From assembly GCA_036832975.1 (NCBI GenBank), contig DAITQM010000015.1, positions 7,814 to 71,813 on the forward strand: a DNA stretch of 64,000 bases, written 5' to 3'. The notes under the pieces are model-generated. The model was given only the letters and a program-made list of their open reading frames with translations. It was not told where the DNA came from and ran no database searches. The translations under genes were made by a program, and so were the position numbers. Below, piece after piece: positions 41,230-49,893 of the stretch (position 1 is the stretch's first letter; each line of letters starts with the position of its first letter). This DNA comes from DAITQM01 sp036832975 (lineage in GTDB: Bacteria; Pseudomonadota; Gammaproteobacteria; Xanthomonadales; Wenzhouxiangellaceae).

Positions 41230-43089
41230 ATGTTCGATTTTTTCACGTCCGATTTTTTTTCGCCCCTCCGCCGCTTCCTTCGCCCCGCCACGCTGGCGGC
41301 CGCCGTGGTTGTCTCGGCTGTGCACTTTACGGCCTCGGCCGCCGATGACCTTGCCTTGCCGCCGGTGCGGCCGTGGAACGGCGCCAGCGAAAGGCTGCTT
41401 GCCCCGCCCGAGGATCCGTGGATCACGCCAGCGGAAACGAGTGGCCTGACCACGACGCCGCGGTACACCGAAACCATGGCCTGGCTCGAGCGGCTGGCCG
41501 CGGCTTTTCCCGAATTGAACGTGGTGTCGATCGGCCGGAGTGCGGAGGGCCGTGAGATCCGGATGGCGATCGCCGATCGGGACGGACTCACCGATCCGGA
41601 AAAGATCGCCGCCTCCGGCCGCGCCGTCGTCCTGGCGCACGGCGGCATCCACGCCGGAGAAATCGACGGCAAGGACGCCGGATTGATGCTGCTCCGCGAC
41701 CTGACCGCCGAGCGCCGGCAGGCCGCCTTGCTCGACAAGGCGACTTGGCTTTTCGTTCCGATCCTCAACGTCGATGGCCACGAGCGTTTCACTGCCTACG
41801 GCCGCGTCAACCAGCGCGGGCCGGAGGAGATGGGCTGGCGGACGAACGGCCGCAACCTGAACCTGAACCGCGATTTCGCCAAGCTCGAAACGGAGGAGAT
41901 CGGCGCCCTGGTGCGCACCGTCAATCTCTGGCAGCCCGACCTGTACCTCGACCTGCACGTTACCGACGGCGCCGATTACCAATACGACATCACTTACGGC
42001 TGGAACGGCCCGCACGGCTGGTCGCCGCACATCGCCGATTGGCTCGATCAACGTCTCCGGCCGGCGGTCAACGCCGCGCTTAGCGGTGCCGGGCACATCC
42101 CCGGTCCGCTGATCTTTGCCGCCAACGGCCGCGACATGGCCGACGGCATGCTGAGTTGGACGGCCGGACCGCGCTTTTCCAACGGTTGGGGCGACGCCCG
42201 CCACCTGCCGTCGATCCTGGTCGAAAACCATTCTTTGAAACCGTACCGCCAGCGCGTCCTCGGCACCTACGTGCTGCTTGCCGAAGTATTGCGCATCGCC
42301 GGTGACGAGCGCCAGGCTCTGCGCCAGGCAGTGACCGCCGATCGCTATGCCGAGCGCGCGACTGTGCCGTTGACTTTCGCCGCGGGCGAGGCGGGTGGCG
42401 AGATCGATTTTCTCGGGATTCGGTCGCGTCTCGAACTCTCACCCATCAGCGGCCAACCGGAGGTGCGCTGGAGCGGTGAGCCGGTCAGCGAGCGGATTCC
42501 GCTGAAAATCATGGATCAGCCGGTGGTGGCGGCCGGCGTGCCGGATTTTTACTACATCCCGCCCGCCTGGTATCCGCTCGCCGACAAACTGCGCCAGCAG
42601 GGGATTGTGGTCGATGTGCTCGATGCACCGCGCCGGCTCAAAGTCGAACGTTACCGCCTGCCCGAGGCGGCGCTCGATACCGCCAACACGCCGTTCGAGG
42701 GCCGGGCGCGGTATAGCGCCGGGATGCCGCAACTGGAAACAGCGAGCGTCGAACTGCCGGCCGGATCTTTTCGCATCGACACCCGCCAATCGCTCGGCAC
42801 GCTCGCGGCGCTGCTCCTCGAACCGGCGTCGCCCGACAGTTTTTTCCAATGGGGTTATCTGGCCGAAATTCTCCAGCCGACTGAATACTTCGAGCGTTAT
42901 GCGATGGAACCGGAGGCCGAACGGATGCTCGCCGCCGACGAAGCGCTCCGCGAACGCTTCCAACAAAAACTGCTCGCCGATCCCGGCTTCGCCGCCGACC
43001 CCGTCGCCCGGCTGCACTGGTTCTACGAACAAACCCCGTATTTCGACCAGCGTTACCGGCTCTATCCGGTATATCGTGCCGGCGATTGA
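41230..43089 (+). CDS. M14-family zinc carboxypeptidase, exported
   Basis: 619 residues. Signal peptide FLRPATLAAAVVVSAVHFTA. The M14 domain has the zinc-binding HGGIHAGEIDGKD (H-x-x-E), the second histidine in DLYLDLHVTDG and the catalytic glutamate in PSILVENHSLK. The N-terminal block TTPRYTETMAWLERLAAAFP is also typical. The C-terminal ~200 residues form a beta-rich extension without assigned role. Probably cleaves C-terminal residues from peptides in the periplasm or outside the cell. Divergent from mtgA over 70 bp. Confidence 0.92.
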   Translation: MFDFFTSDFFSPLRRFLRPATLAAAVVVSAVHFTASAADDLALPPVRPWNGASERLLAPPEDPWITPAETSGLTTTPRYTETMAWLERLAAAFPELNVVSIGRSAEGREIRMAIADRDGLTDPEKIAASGRAVVLAHGGIHAGEIDGKDAGLMLLRDLTAERRQAALLDKATWLFVPILNVDGHERFTAYGRVNQRGPEEMGWRTNGRNLNLNRDFAKLETEEIGALVRTVNLWQPDLYLDLHVTDGADYQYDITYGWNGPHGWSPHIADWLDQRLRPAVNAALSGAGHIPGPLIFAANGRDMADGMLSWTAGPRFSNGWGDARHLPSILVENHSLKPYRQRVLGTYVLLAEVLRIAGDERQALRQAVTADRYAERATVPLTFAAGEAGGEIDFLGIRSRLELSPISGQPEVRWSGEPVSERIPLKIMDQPVVAAGVPDFYYIPPAWYPLADKLRQQGIVVDVLDAPRRLKVERYRLPEAALDTANTPFEGRARYSAGMPQLETASVELPAGSFRIDTRQSLGTLAALLLEPASPDSFFQWGYLAEILQPTEYFERYAMEPEAERMLAADEALRERFQQKLLADPGFAADPVARLHWFYEQTPYFDQRYRLYPVYRAGD

Positions 43090-43107
43090 TCGCTGCTAAC
43101 CACTGGG

Positions 43108-43869
43108 TTATTGATCGCCGGCGTCGGCGGATTCGTCTTCCTCGAACTCTTCTTCGTCGAACAGGTATTCGTCGTAATCGGGCAGTTCACTCTCGCCGTC
43201 GGTGATCAGAAATTCGCGGCGTTGCAAGTAGGCGTCGCGGACCAGCAGGTATTCGTCGGAGGCGTCCTTGAGGGTGTCTTCTTGCGGCAACAGTTCGTAG
43301 CGCAGGTTGATCACATCGACGCCGATGAACCAGGTGACGTCGGCGTAGCGGGAGATGATGCTGACGCCGCTGGTCCAGATTTCCGGCACCAAGCCGACGC
43401 CGTCGCGCAGCGTCGAAGGGCCGAGGAACGGGATGACCAGGTAGTTGCTGTTGTTCCAGCCCCAAGCGGCGAAGGTCTGGCCGAAATCCTCGTCGTATTC
43501 GGGAATGCCCTCGCGGCTGGCGACGTCGAACAGTCCGCCGATGCCGAAGATGCTGTTGAGCAGAAAACGGCCGAGCGTCGTTGCCGATTCGGAAAATTTA
43601 CCCTGCAACCATTCGTTAACCAGCGTCACCGGGGCGCGCAGGTTGCGCATACCGTTGCTGATGCCCTGGCGCAGCGGTTGGGGCATCACCGCCTTGTAGC
43701 CCTGGGCTACCGGCTTGACGATGGCTTTGTCGAGCGTGCGGTTCATCGCATAGACGTTGCGATTAAACCCCTCCCACGGATCGGCCGGGTCGGGCGAGCG
43801 CAGCGACGGGTCGGTGGCGCAGGCGCCGAGCAGAGCGACGAGCGACAGGGCAGGCAGCAGTTTTTTCAT
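43108..43869 (-). CDS. mlaA: Outer-membrane lipoprotein MlaA
   Basis: 253 residues. Lipobox LLGAC after a short signal peptide; core WEGFNRNVYAMNRTLDKAIV and FLLNSIFGIGGLFDVASREG match MlaA/VacJ. MlaA works with porins in the outer membrane to extract mislocalised phospholipids and pass them to MlaC. The C-terminal tail is strikingly acidic (YDEYLFDEEEFEEDESAD), longer than in E. coli. Here it is the last gene of the mla operon, 25 bp after mlaB. Confidence 0.96.
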   Translation of the reverse strand: MKKLLPALSLVALLGACATDPSLRSPDPADPWEGFNRNVYAMNRTLDKAIVKPVAQGYKAVMPQPLRQGISNGMRNLRAPVTLVNEWLQGKFSESATTLGRFLLNSIFGIGGLFDVASREGIPEYDEDFGQTFAAWGWNNSNYLVIPFLGPSTLRDGVGLVPEIWTSGVSIISRYADVTWFIGVDVINLRYELLPQEDTLKDASDEYLLVRDAYLQRREFLITDGESELPDYDEYLFDEEEFEEDESADAGDQ

Positions 43870-43894
43870 GATTTCTCCCCAGACGGCACACCGT

Positions 43895-44212
43895 TCAATC
43901 GTCGGTGGCGCGTGGTTGTAGATTCAATAAGTGGTCGAAACCGTTGAGTTTTGCCAGCGTGATCAGCGTCGGTGGGACATCGCTGATCGTCAATTCGCGC
44001 TTACCGCGTGACGCCTGGGCGCACCATTCGACGAGCAAAGCCAAGGCGCTCGAATCGGCCTGCCGGACGGCGCTCAGATCGATTATCCGCGGCGGCGCGC
44101 TGCGCTGCAAGTGCCGCCGCATCGCCCGCCAAACGGCGGGCACGGCGGCAAAGTTGAGGTCGCCGGCCAACTTCAGCCGGTGACCTTCGAAATCAAGCAT
44201 CGTCGCCGGCAT
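43895..44212 (-). CDS. mlaB: STAS-domain protein MlaB
   Basis: 105 residues. STAS fold: strand-helix pattern LKLAGDLNFAAVPAVWRAM and the conserved DLSAVRQADSSALALLVEW loop. In the MlaFEDB complex it binds the ATPase MlaF and is needed for its assembly. It overlaps mlaC by 20 bp. Sequence is divergent as usual for this subunit, but operon position makes the call firm. Confidence 0.88.
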   Translation of the reverse strand: MPATMLDFEGHRLKLAGDLNFAAVPAVWRAMRRHLQRSAPPRIIDLSAVRQADSSALALLVEWCAQASRGKRELTISDVPPTLITLAKLNGFDHLLNLQPRATDD

Positions 44213-44849
44213 CTTTGTCCTTGCTGAAATCGGTCTCGACCTCGCCTTTGCGCACCCGTTCGAGCACCGCGTCGAAGCCGTCGCGGCGGATTTCCTCGCC
44301 GAACTGGTTGCGGTAGGTGGTGACGTATGAAATGCCTTCGATAACGACGTCGAAAACCATCCAGCCTTGCGGGGTCTTGCGGAAGATGTAATCGACCGGC
44401 GTTTCGACCCCGGTATTCAACCGCACGCGGGTGCGCACGCGGGTCATCTTGTCGCTTTGCCCTGCGACTAGAGGCAGGGTTTTCATCTGATCGCGCGATT
44501 TGAAATCGAGCAGCGCCTCGGCGTAACGGCGGATCAACAGGTCGCTGAGAGCGGTGGCGAACTCGTCGACCTGTGCGGGCTTCAAGTTGCGCGTTTCGCG
44601 GCCGAGGATCAGGCGCGAGGCGAACGGCATGTCGATCGCCGGCAGAAAATGCTGGCGTACCGATTCTTCCAGCGCCGCCTGGTTCTGACGATAAAACTCG
44701 CGGTTCTGGTCGAGGTCGGTCAGAAGATCGTCGCTGATCTGCTCGATGATCGCATCCGGCGCCTGATTCAAATCGGTGGCGTGTCCCGCTCCGGCTGCCA
44801 CGCCGAGCACCGCCAGCCCGGCGCACAGTGTCTTGATGCCGTTTTTCAT
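44193..44849 (-). CDS. mlaC: Periplasmic phospholipid-binding protein MlaC
   Basis: 218 residues with a signal peptide (LCAGLAVLGVAAGAGHA). The MlaC/Ttg2D core appears in RLILGRETRNLKPAQVDEFA and DYIFRKTPQGWMVFDVVIEG followed by ISYVTTYRNQF. It ferries phospholipids across the periplasm between MlaA and the inner-membrane MlaFEDB complex. Start overlaps the mlaD stop as ATGA. Confidence 0.95.
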   Translation of the reverse strand: MKNGIKTLCAGLAVLGVAAGAGHATDLNQAPDAIIEQISDDLLTDLDQNREFYRQNQAALEESVRQHFLPAIDMPFASRLILGRETRNLKPAQVDEFATALSDLLIRRYAEALLDFKSRDQMKTLPLVAGQSDKMTRVRTRVRLNTGVETPVDYIFRKTPQGWMVFDVVIEGISYVTTYRNQFGEEIRRDGFDAVLERVRKGEVETDFSKDKDAGDDA

Positions 44850-45325
44850 TTCTTGTCGTCCTCTTTTTTGTCGTCGCTGTTGAAAAGGTATTTGCTGATC
44901 AATTGTTCGAGCACCACCGCCGATTGCGTGACGAACAGTTCGTCGCCGTCGCTTAGCGTGACCGGCGAACCGCCGGCCTCGAGGCTGACGTACTGATCGC
45001 CGAGTACGCCTTTGGTGAAAATGCTGGCCGAAGTGTCGTCCGGAACCTCCGAAAAGCGCGTGCTGATGCGCATCGTGACGATTGCCTCGAACGTCGCCGG
45101 ATCGAGTTCGATCGATTCGACGCTGCCGACTGTGACGCCGGCCATCGACACCGGGGCGCGGACTTTCAGATCGCCGATGTTACCGAAACGGGCGCTGATC
45201 CGGTAGCTGCCTTCGCGCAGCACGCCGCCCATGTCGGTGGATTGCAGGGCGAGCACCATGAGCGCGGCGATACCGAGCAGCAGGAACAGGCCGGAAGTGA
45301 ATTCGATCGTGTGTGAGGTGCGCAT
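44846..45325 (-). CDS. mlaD: MCE-domain subunit MlaD
   Basis: About 159 residues. One N-terminal membrane helix (FTSGLFLLLGIAALMVLAL) and a single MCE domain: RISARFGNIGDLKVRAPVSM and AGVTVGSVESIELDP, then DTSASIFTKGVLGDQYVSLE. It forms a hexameric ring that channels lipids to MlaE. The ATG at 45325 is listed; a TTG at 45340 overlapping the mlaE stop is an alternative. Very lysine/aspartate-rich tail (DDKKEDDKK). Confidence 0.94.
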   Translation of the reverse strand: MRTSHTIEFTSGLFLLLGIAALMVLALQSTDMGGVLREGSYRISARFGNIGDLKVRAPVSMAGVTVGSVESIELDPATFEAIVTMRISTRFSEVPDDTSASIFTKGVLGDQYVSLEAGGSPVTLSDGDELFVTQSAVVLEQLISKYLFNSDDKKEDDKK

Positions 45326-45336
45326 CCGGACCCCCG

Positions 45337-46119
45337 TCAAATCAGGTTTAGTGAAAAAGCGGAAAGAATGAAATCGAACATCAGGACCAATATCGAGCTG
45401 ATGATCACCGTTTGCGTCGTCGCGATGCCGACGCCTTCGCCGGTGGCGCGACAGAAGTAGCCGTAATAGACCGCGATCAGGCCGCAGATGCCGCCGAAGG
45501 CGATCGATTTGGCGAAGCCGGGGAGGAATTCGGACAGCAGATCGACATTGGCCTGCATGTTACCCCAGTAAATGCCGTTGTCCAGCCCCATCCACAGCAC
45601 GGCGTAGCCGTAGCCGCCGAGGATCGCCAAAAGTTCGAAAATCACCGTCAGCGCCGGCAGGGCGAGCAGGGCGGCAACAAAGCGCGGCAGCACGATGCGC
45701 TCGACCGGATCGATGGCCATCAGTTCCAGGGCGTCGAGTTGTTCGGTGGCTTTCATCAAGCCGATTTCGGCGGTGATCGAGGTCCCGGCGCGGCCGGCGA
45801 ACAACAGCGCGGCGAGCACCGGACCGAGTTCGCGATACAGCGATTTGCCGAGCACCGTGCCGACCGATTCGACGGCACCGAAATCGCTGAGCACGTCGTA
45901 GGTCTGCAAGGCCAGAACGAGGCCGACGAACACCCCGCCGGTCATGATGATGACCAGCGAGCGGAGGCCGACGAAATACGTCTGGCGCAGAATCTCGGCG
46001 ATCTGCCGGGGCCAGGGGCGCAGGCAGCCGACGATGCGCGGCAGGAACAGTCCGGCGCGACCGAGGTTGCGCAGCGGTTCGGCCCACGGCGCGGCGAACA
46101 AGCCGGGGGCGCCGTTCAT
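45337..46119 (-). CDS. mlaE: Phospholipid ABC-transporter permease MlaE
   Basis: 260 residues, five to six membrane helices. Family blocks: FVGLRSLVIIMTGGVFVGLV, AGTSITAEIGLMKATEQLDA and VLPRFVAALLALPALTV. It spans the inner membrane beneath the MlaD ring. ATG at 46119 overlaps the mlaF stop. Confidence 0.96.
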   Translation of the reverse strand: MNGAPGLFAAPWAEPLRNLGRAGLFLPRIVGCLRPWPRQIAEILRQTYFVGLRSLVIIMTGGVFVGLVLALQTYDVLSDFGAVESVGTVLGKSLYRELGPVLAALLFAGRAGTSITAEIGLMKATEQLDALELMAIDPVERIVLPRFVAALLALPALTVIFELLAILGGYGYAVLWMGLDNGIYWGNMQANVDLLSEFLPGFAKSIAFGGICGLIAVYYGYFCRATGEGVGIATTQTVIISSILVLMFDFILSAFSLNLI

Positions 46120-46943
46120 GCGGCGGACTCGAACAGATCGGCGGCGATGTCGGGTGCCGGATAATGGAACGGCACCGGACCGTCCGGCTCGCCGCGGATG
46201 AATTGCCGGACCAGCGGCGACGGGTTGGCGGCCAGTTCCTCCGGAGTGCCGGAGGCGGCGATCTCGCCGCCGATCAGCAAGTAGGCGTCATCGGCGAGCT
46301 GCTGCATCTCTTCGACATTGTGCGTGATCACGACGCTGGTCAGACCGAGCGCTTGGTTGAAGGTTTTGATCAGCCGCATCGCGGCGGCGAGCGAGATCGG
46401 GTCGAGCCCGGCGAGCGGTTCGTCGTAGAGGACCACCGCCGGGTCGAGGGCGATGGCGCGGGCCAGCGCCACGCGACGCGCCATGCCGCCAGACAACTCG
46501 CGGGGCAGAAGGCCCTGGGCGCCGCGCAGGCCGACGGCGTGCAGTTTGCCGAGCACGATGGTGCGGATCAACGATTCGGCGAGCCGGGTGTGTTCGCGCA
46601 GCGGCAGCGCTACGTTCTCGAAACAGGTGAGGTCGGTGAACAACGCGCCGTTTTGCAGCAAAACGCCGATGCTGCGCCTGAGGCGTTTCAATTCGCCGCC
46701 GGTGAGCCGGTTGACGTCGCGACCGTTGACGGTCACGGTGCCGGAACTTGGGCGCAACTGGCCGGTGACCAGTTTCAGCACCGTGCTTTTACCGACACCG
46801 CTCGGTCCCATCAGCGCCGTGATCCGACCGCGCGCGACGCGCATCGAGACGCGGTGCAGTATCCGCCGCCGGTCGCGGTAGTACGTCACATCGTTCAGTT
46901 CGATCACGGCGGGCGGGGCGCCGTTCGTTGAATCTTGGGCCAT
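46116..46943 (-). CDS. mlaF: Phospholipid ABC-transporter ATPase MlaF
   Basis: 275 residues. Walker A GPSGVGKST, Q-loop LLQNGALFTD, signature LSGGMARRVALARA, Walker B VVLYDEPLAGLD and H-loop VITHNVEE. It powers lipid transport between the membranes with MlaE, MlaD and MlaB. First gene of the operon mlaFEDCBA, in which every junction from F to C overlaps. The start codon is 7 bp from a single end of the third palindrome family. Confidence 0.97.
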   Translation of the reverse strand: MAQDSTNGAPPAVIELNDVTYYRDRRRILHRVSMRVARGRITALMGPSGVGKSTVLKLVTGQLRPSSGTVTVNGRDVNRLTGGELKRLRRSIGVLLQNGALFTDLTCFENVALPLREHTRLAESLIRTIVLGKLHAVGLRGAQGLLPRELSGGMARRVALARAIALDPAVVLYDEPLAGLDPISLAAAMRLIKTFNQALGLTSVVITHNVEEMQQLADDAYLLIGGEIAASGTPEELAANPSPLVRQFIRGEPDGPVPFHYPAPDIAADLFESAA

Positions 46944-46949
46944 GCTTAC

Positions 46950-46967
46950 ATTTATGCAACTATTGGG
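46950..46967. repeat. Solo end of the third palindromic family
   Basis: TATGCAACTATTGGG matches the right end of the element at 34198-34363 base for base, including the preceding ATT, but no second end and no TTAA flank follow. It lies in the leader of mlaF. Smaller inverted repeats (e.g. CCGGTCCGG) follow up to about 47040. Confidence 0.6.
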
Positions 46968-47076
46968 TACGCTTTGCTATTTTCGTTGCCCGGCATCCAG
47001 GTCCGGGACGGGACCGGTCCGGTGATCGGCAGTAAGACCGCCGGAACCCGATTTCGATCACAAAATCGGTGGCGGC

Positions 47077-48951
47077 TCACCCGCCCTCGCCGGTCTGGAA
47101 CAGCTTGTCGATCGTCACTTGGGCCACCGGATGGTAGCCGTTGCGGGCTTGGGCGTAGATCGTCGCGGCGCGTTCCCGGCCGGCCGCCGTCTTGAGCAGT
47201 TCCTCGTACAGCGGGACGATCAGTTTACGCCGCCCGATACCGATCAGGTAGTGTTGCAAACGATCGTCCGCCGCCCGGTAACCGGCGCGGATCGCGTGTT
47301 TCAGCCACCGGTGGGCGATTTCGCTGTTGCCGCTGGCGGTCAGTTCGAAGGCCCGGTCCAGTTCGGCCATCCGGGCAGCATCCAGACCGTCGCCGAAACC
47401 GTCGAGGAAATATAGCCATTCCTGTGTGGACCAGGCGCCGGCCGGTATATCCGCGGCGGCGAGTCGGCCGGCGGTGAAGTCGTGCCGCGCCGCATCGATC
47501 GGCTCGAAAGCGGCTGAAACCGGTACCGGGTGGAAATCCGGCAGGCCGGTGCCATAGATCCATTCGCGGATCTGGTCTATTGTCACGACACCGGGGGCGG
47601 CGGCGAGCAGGTGATCTTCGAGTTCAGGAAGCAGCGCGGCGCTGGTCATCGTCTGGAAGCGGTGGCGCGCGAAGTAGTCTTTCAGCCAGCGGTCAAACGC
47701 CGCGCGCCCGAAACACTGCTCCAGCCAGGCGAGAAACAGCCGGCCTTTTTCGTAGGGGATATCGCTGAAACCGTCGTCGGGATCGCGGCCGGCAAGATCG
47801 ACGCTGAGCGCCGTGTCGGCCTCTGACTTTTTGCCGATTTCGGCGGCCAGGTCGCGATAGCCGAGCACCGCTTCCATACCCGCTTGGCGGGCGCCGAAGA
47901 GATCCTCGACGATGCGCCGTTCGAGGTAGGTCGTAAAGCCTTCGTTGAGCCACAGGTCGCCCCAGGTGGCGTTGGTGACCAGGTTGCCCGACCAGGAATG
48001 CGCCAGCTCGTGGGCGATCAGTGACACCAGGCTCTTGTCGCCGGCAATCACGGTCGGGGTGATGAACGACAGGCGCGGGTTTTCCATGCCGCCGAATGGA
48101 AAACTCGGCGGCAGGATCAAAAGGTCGTAACGCCCCCAGGCATAGGATCCGAAGCGCCGCTCGATGGCCGTGACCATGTCTTCAGTGGCGGCGAATTCGG
48201 CGGCCGCGGCGTCGAGCATCGAAGGTTCGGCGTAAACGCCGGTCCGCGGGCCAAGCGGTTTGAACGACAGGTCGCCGACCGCCAGCGCCAGCAGATACGA
48301 CGGGACCGGCTGGTTCATCGTGAAGCGGTAATCGCCGTCATGGTCGGCAGCGTCGTTTTCGGCGCCCATCACGGCTTTGAGACCGGCCGGCGTTCTGATT
48401 CGGGCGGTGAAAGTAAAGCGGACGGCGGGCGTGTCCTGCAACGGCACCCAGCTCCGTGCATGGATCGCCTGCGACTGGCTGAACAGGAAAGGTTGGCTTT
48501 TGCCTGCCGTTTGCTCCGCTCTCAGCCATTGCAGCCCGGACGCTTCGGGCGTCGTGCGGTATTGGACGCGAACGCGGTCGGCGCCGGCCGGCAGTCCGAT
48601 TTCGAGTGGCGCTCCGAGCACGGCATCGGCCGCGCCCAACCGGTAATCCACCGCCTGCCAGGTGCCGCCAGTTCCGGCCTCGACCGCTGTGATGTCAAGG
48701 TCGCGGGTATCGAGAATCACGCGGCCGGCACCGGGGGTGTGCTGCACGATCCGTAATCGGGCTTCACCGGCAAGACGGCGCGCCGTGAAATCGACCTTAA
48801 GGTCGAGATCGATGTGCGTCACGGCCGCCGCTTCAGGCCGGCTGAAGCTGTGCGGGTCGCTTATGGGATAGGTCGTGGCTTGCGTTTCGTTCATGGCGAA
48901 CACAGCACCGCCCACGGCCGCGCAAAGCGGCAGTAGTCCGCGCCAAAACAT
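47077..48951 (-). CDS. M1-family aminopeptidase, exported
   Basis: About 624 residues. Signal peptide FWRGLLPLCAAVGGAVFAM. The exopeptidase motif is FPFGGMENPRLSF (GGMEN form as in LTA4-hydrolase-like enzymes), and the zinc site is HELAHSWSGN with glutamate 18 residues later in NEGFTTYLE. The C-terminal helical domain (RFQTMTSAALLPELEDHLLA) fits this M1 branch. It trims N-terminal residues from peptides in the periplasm. ATG at 48951, 14 bp after bamD; the longer frame in front is out-of-phase bamD coding. Confidence 0.93.
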   Translation of the reverse strand: MFWRGLLPLCAAVGGAVFAMNETQATTYPISDPHSFSRPEAAAVTHIDLDLKVDFTARRLAGEARLRIVQHTPGAGRVILDTRDLDITAVEAGTGGTWQAVDYRLGAADAVLGAPLEIGLPAGADRVRVQYRTTPEASGLQWLRAEQTAGKSQPFLFSQSQAIHARSWVPLQDTPAVRFTFTARIRTPAGLKAVMGAENDAADHDGDYRFTMNQPVPSYLLALAVGDLSFKPLGPRTGVYAEPSMLDAAAAEFAATEDMVTAIERRFGSYAWGRYDLLILPPSFPFGGMENPRLSFITPTVIAGDKSLVSLIAHELAHSWSGNLVTNATWGDLWLNEGFTTYLERRIVEDLFGARQAGMEAVLGYRDLAAEIGKKSEADTALSVDLAGRDPDDGFSDIPYEKGRLFLAWLEQCFGRAAFDRWLKDYFARHRFQTMTSAALLPELEDHLLAAAPGVVTIDQIREWIYGTGLPDFHPVPVSAAFEPIDAARHDFTAGRLAAADIPAGAWSTQEWLYFLDGFGDGLDAARMAELDRAFELTASGNSEIAHRWLKHAIRAGYRAADDRLQHYLIGIGRRKLIVPLYEELLKTAAGRERAATIYAQARNGYHPVAQVTIDKLFQTGEGG

Positions 48952-48964
48952 GGTGAAGCTCCGG

Positions 48965-49849
48965 TTAATCGAAAACCCAAAGGCGGCTGAAGAAGCTTTC
49001 TTTCTCTTCCTTGCCCAAGAGGTAGGGGTGATCGGGATCGTTGAGTTCCAGTACTCGTTTGGCATCGGCCGCCAGTTCCGGCATGTCGAGCGCGGTATAA
49101 GCCCGAACCATCGTCGCCAGCGCATCGCCGGTGGCATAGGTGCCGGGATAGGTCTCCAGCACATAGCGGGCGCGGTTCACGGCCGCGATATACGCCTTGC
49201 GTTTGAGGTAATAACGGGCCACCGCGATCTCGTATGCGGCGAGGTTGTTGCGCAGAAAGACCATGCGCTGGCGGGCATCCGGGGTGTAACGGCTTTCGGG
49301 ATGCAGGCGGATCAGTTCACTGAAGCTGTCGAACGCCTGCCGTGCGCCGCTCTGATCGCGGTCCTCGATACGCTGTGGAAACATATTTTGCAGGAAGCCG
49401 ATGTTTTGTTCGTAGTAGCTCAAGCCTTTCAGGTAATAGGCATAATCGACGTTGGGATGACTGGGAAAGGTCTTGACGAAACGATCGAGCGTGCTGGTGA
49501 CGTTTTCCGGTTCGCCCGATTTGTAATAGGCGTAAGCCAGATCGAGCTGCGCCTGTTCGGCGTGACGGCCGAACGGGTAGCGCGATTGCAAGGCTTTGTA
49601 CTTGATGATGGCGTTGCCGAAATCGTGGGCGTTGAGCGAGGATTTGGCCTCGTCGTACATTTTTTGGGCGCCGCGACTGTCCTCGACGATCTCTTGGTTT
49701 TTGTTGCCACCACAGCCGGCCATTAAGACCGTCAGGCAGAGTACCAGCGCCGCACCTGCCGCGCGCCCAGGTTGCCGGGGTGCGGCCGGCGCCGTTGGCT
49801 TATTTTGGGCGGCTAGAATAATCAAATGGTGCAGCTTTTCAGTGTTCAT
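48965..49849 (-). CDS. bamD: Outer-membrane assembly lipoprotein BamD
   Basis: 294 residues. Lipobox VLMAGC after a long basic N-terminus (~48 residues). TPR repeats follow: YDEAKSSLNAHDFGNAIIKY, LDLAYAYYKSGEPENVTSTL and YLKGLSYYEQNIGFLQNMFP. BamD is essential for inserting beta-barrels with BamA. Divergent from rluD as in many gammaproteobacteria; followed by the M1 peptidase gene. Confidence 0.96.
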   Translation of the reverse strand: MNTEKLHHLIILAAQNKPTAPAAPRQPGRAAGAALVLCLTVLMAGCGGNKNQEIVEDSRGAQKMYDEAKSSLNAHDFGNAIIKYKALQSRYPFGRHAEQAQLDLAYAYYKSGEPENVTSTLDRFVKTFPSHPNVDYAYYLKGLSYYEQNIGFLQNMFPQRIEDRDQSGARQAFDSFSELIRLHPESRYTPDARQRMVFLRNNLAAYEIAVARYYLKRKAYIAAVNRARYVLETYPGTYATGDALATMVRAYTALDMPELAADAKRVLELNDPDHPYLLGKEEKESFFSRLWVFD

Positions 49850-49893
49850 TTTTCAATAGTAACTCAGCCCGGCGCCGGCCGCCAGAGGCGCCG

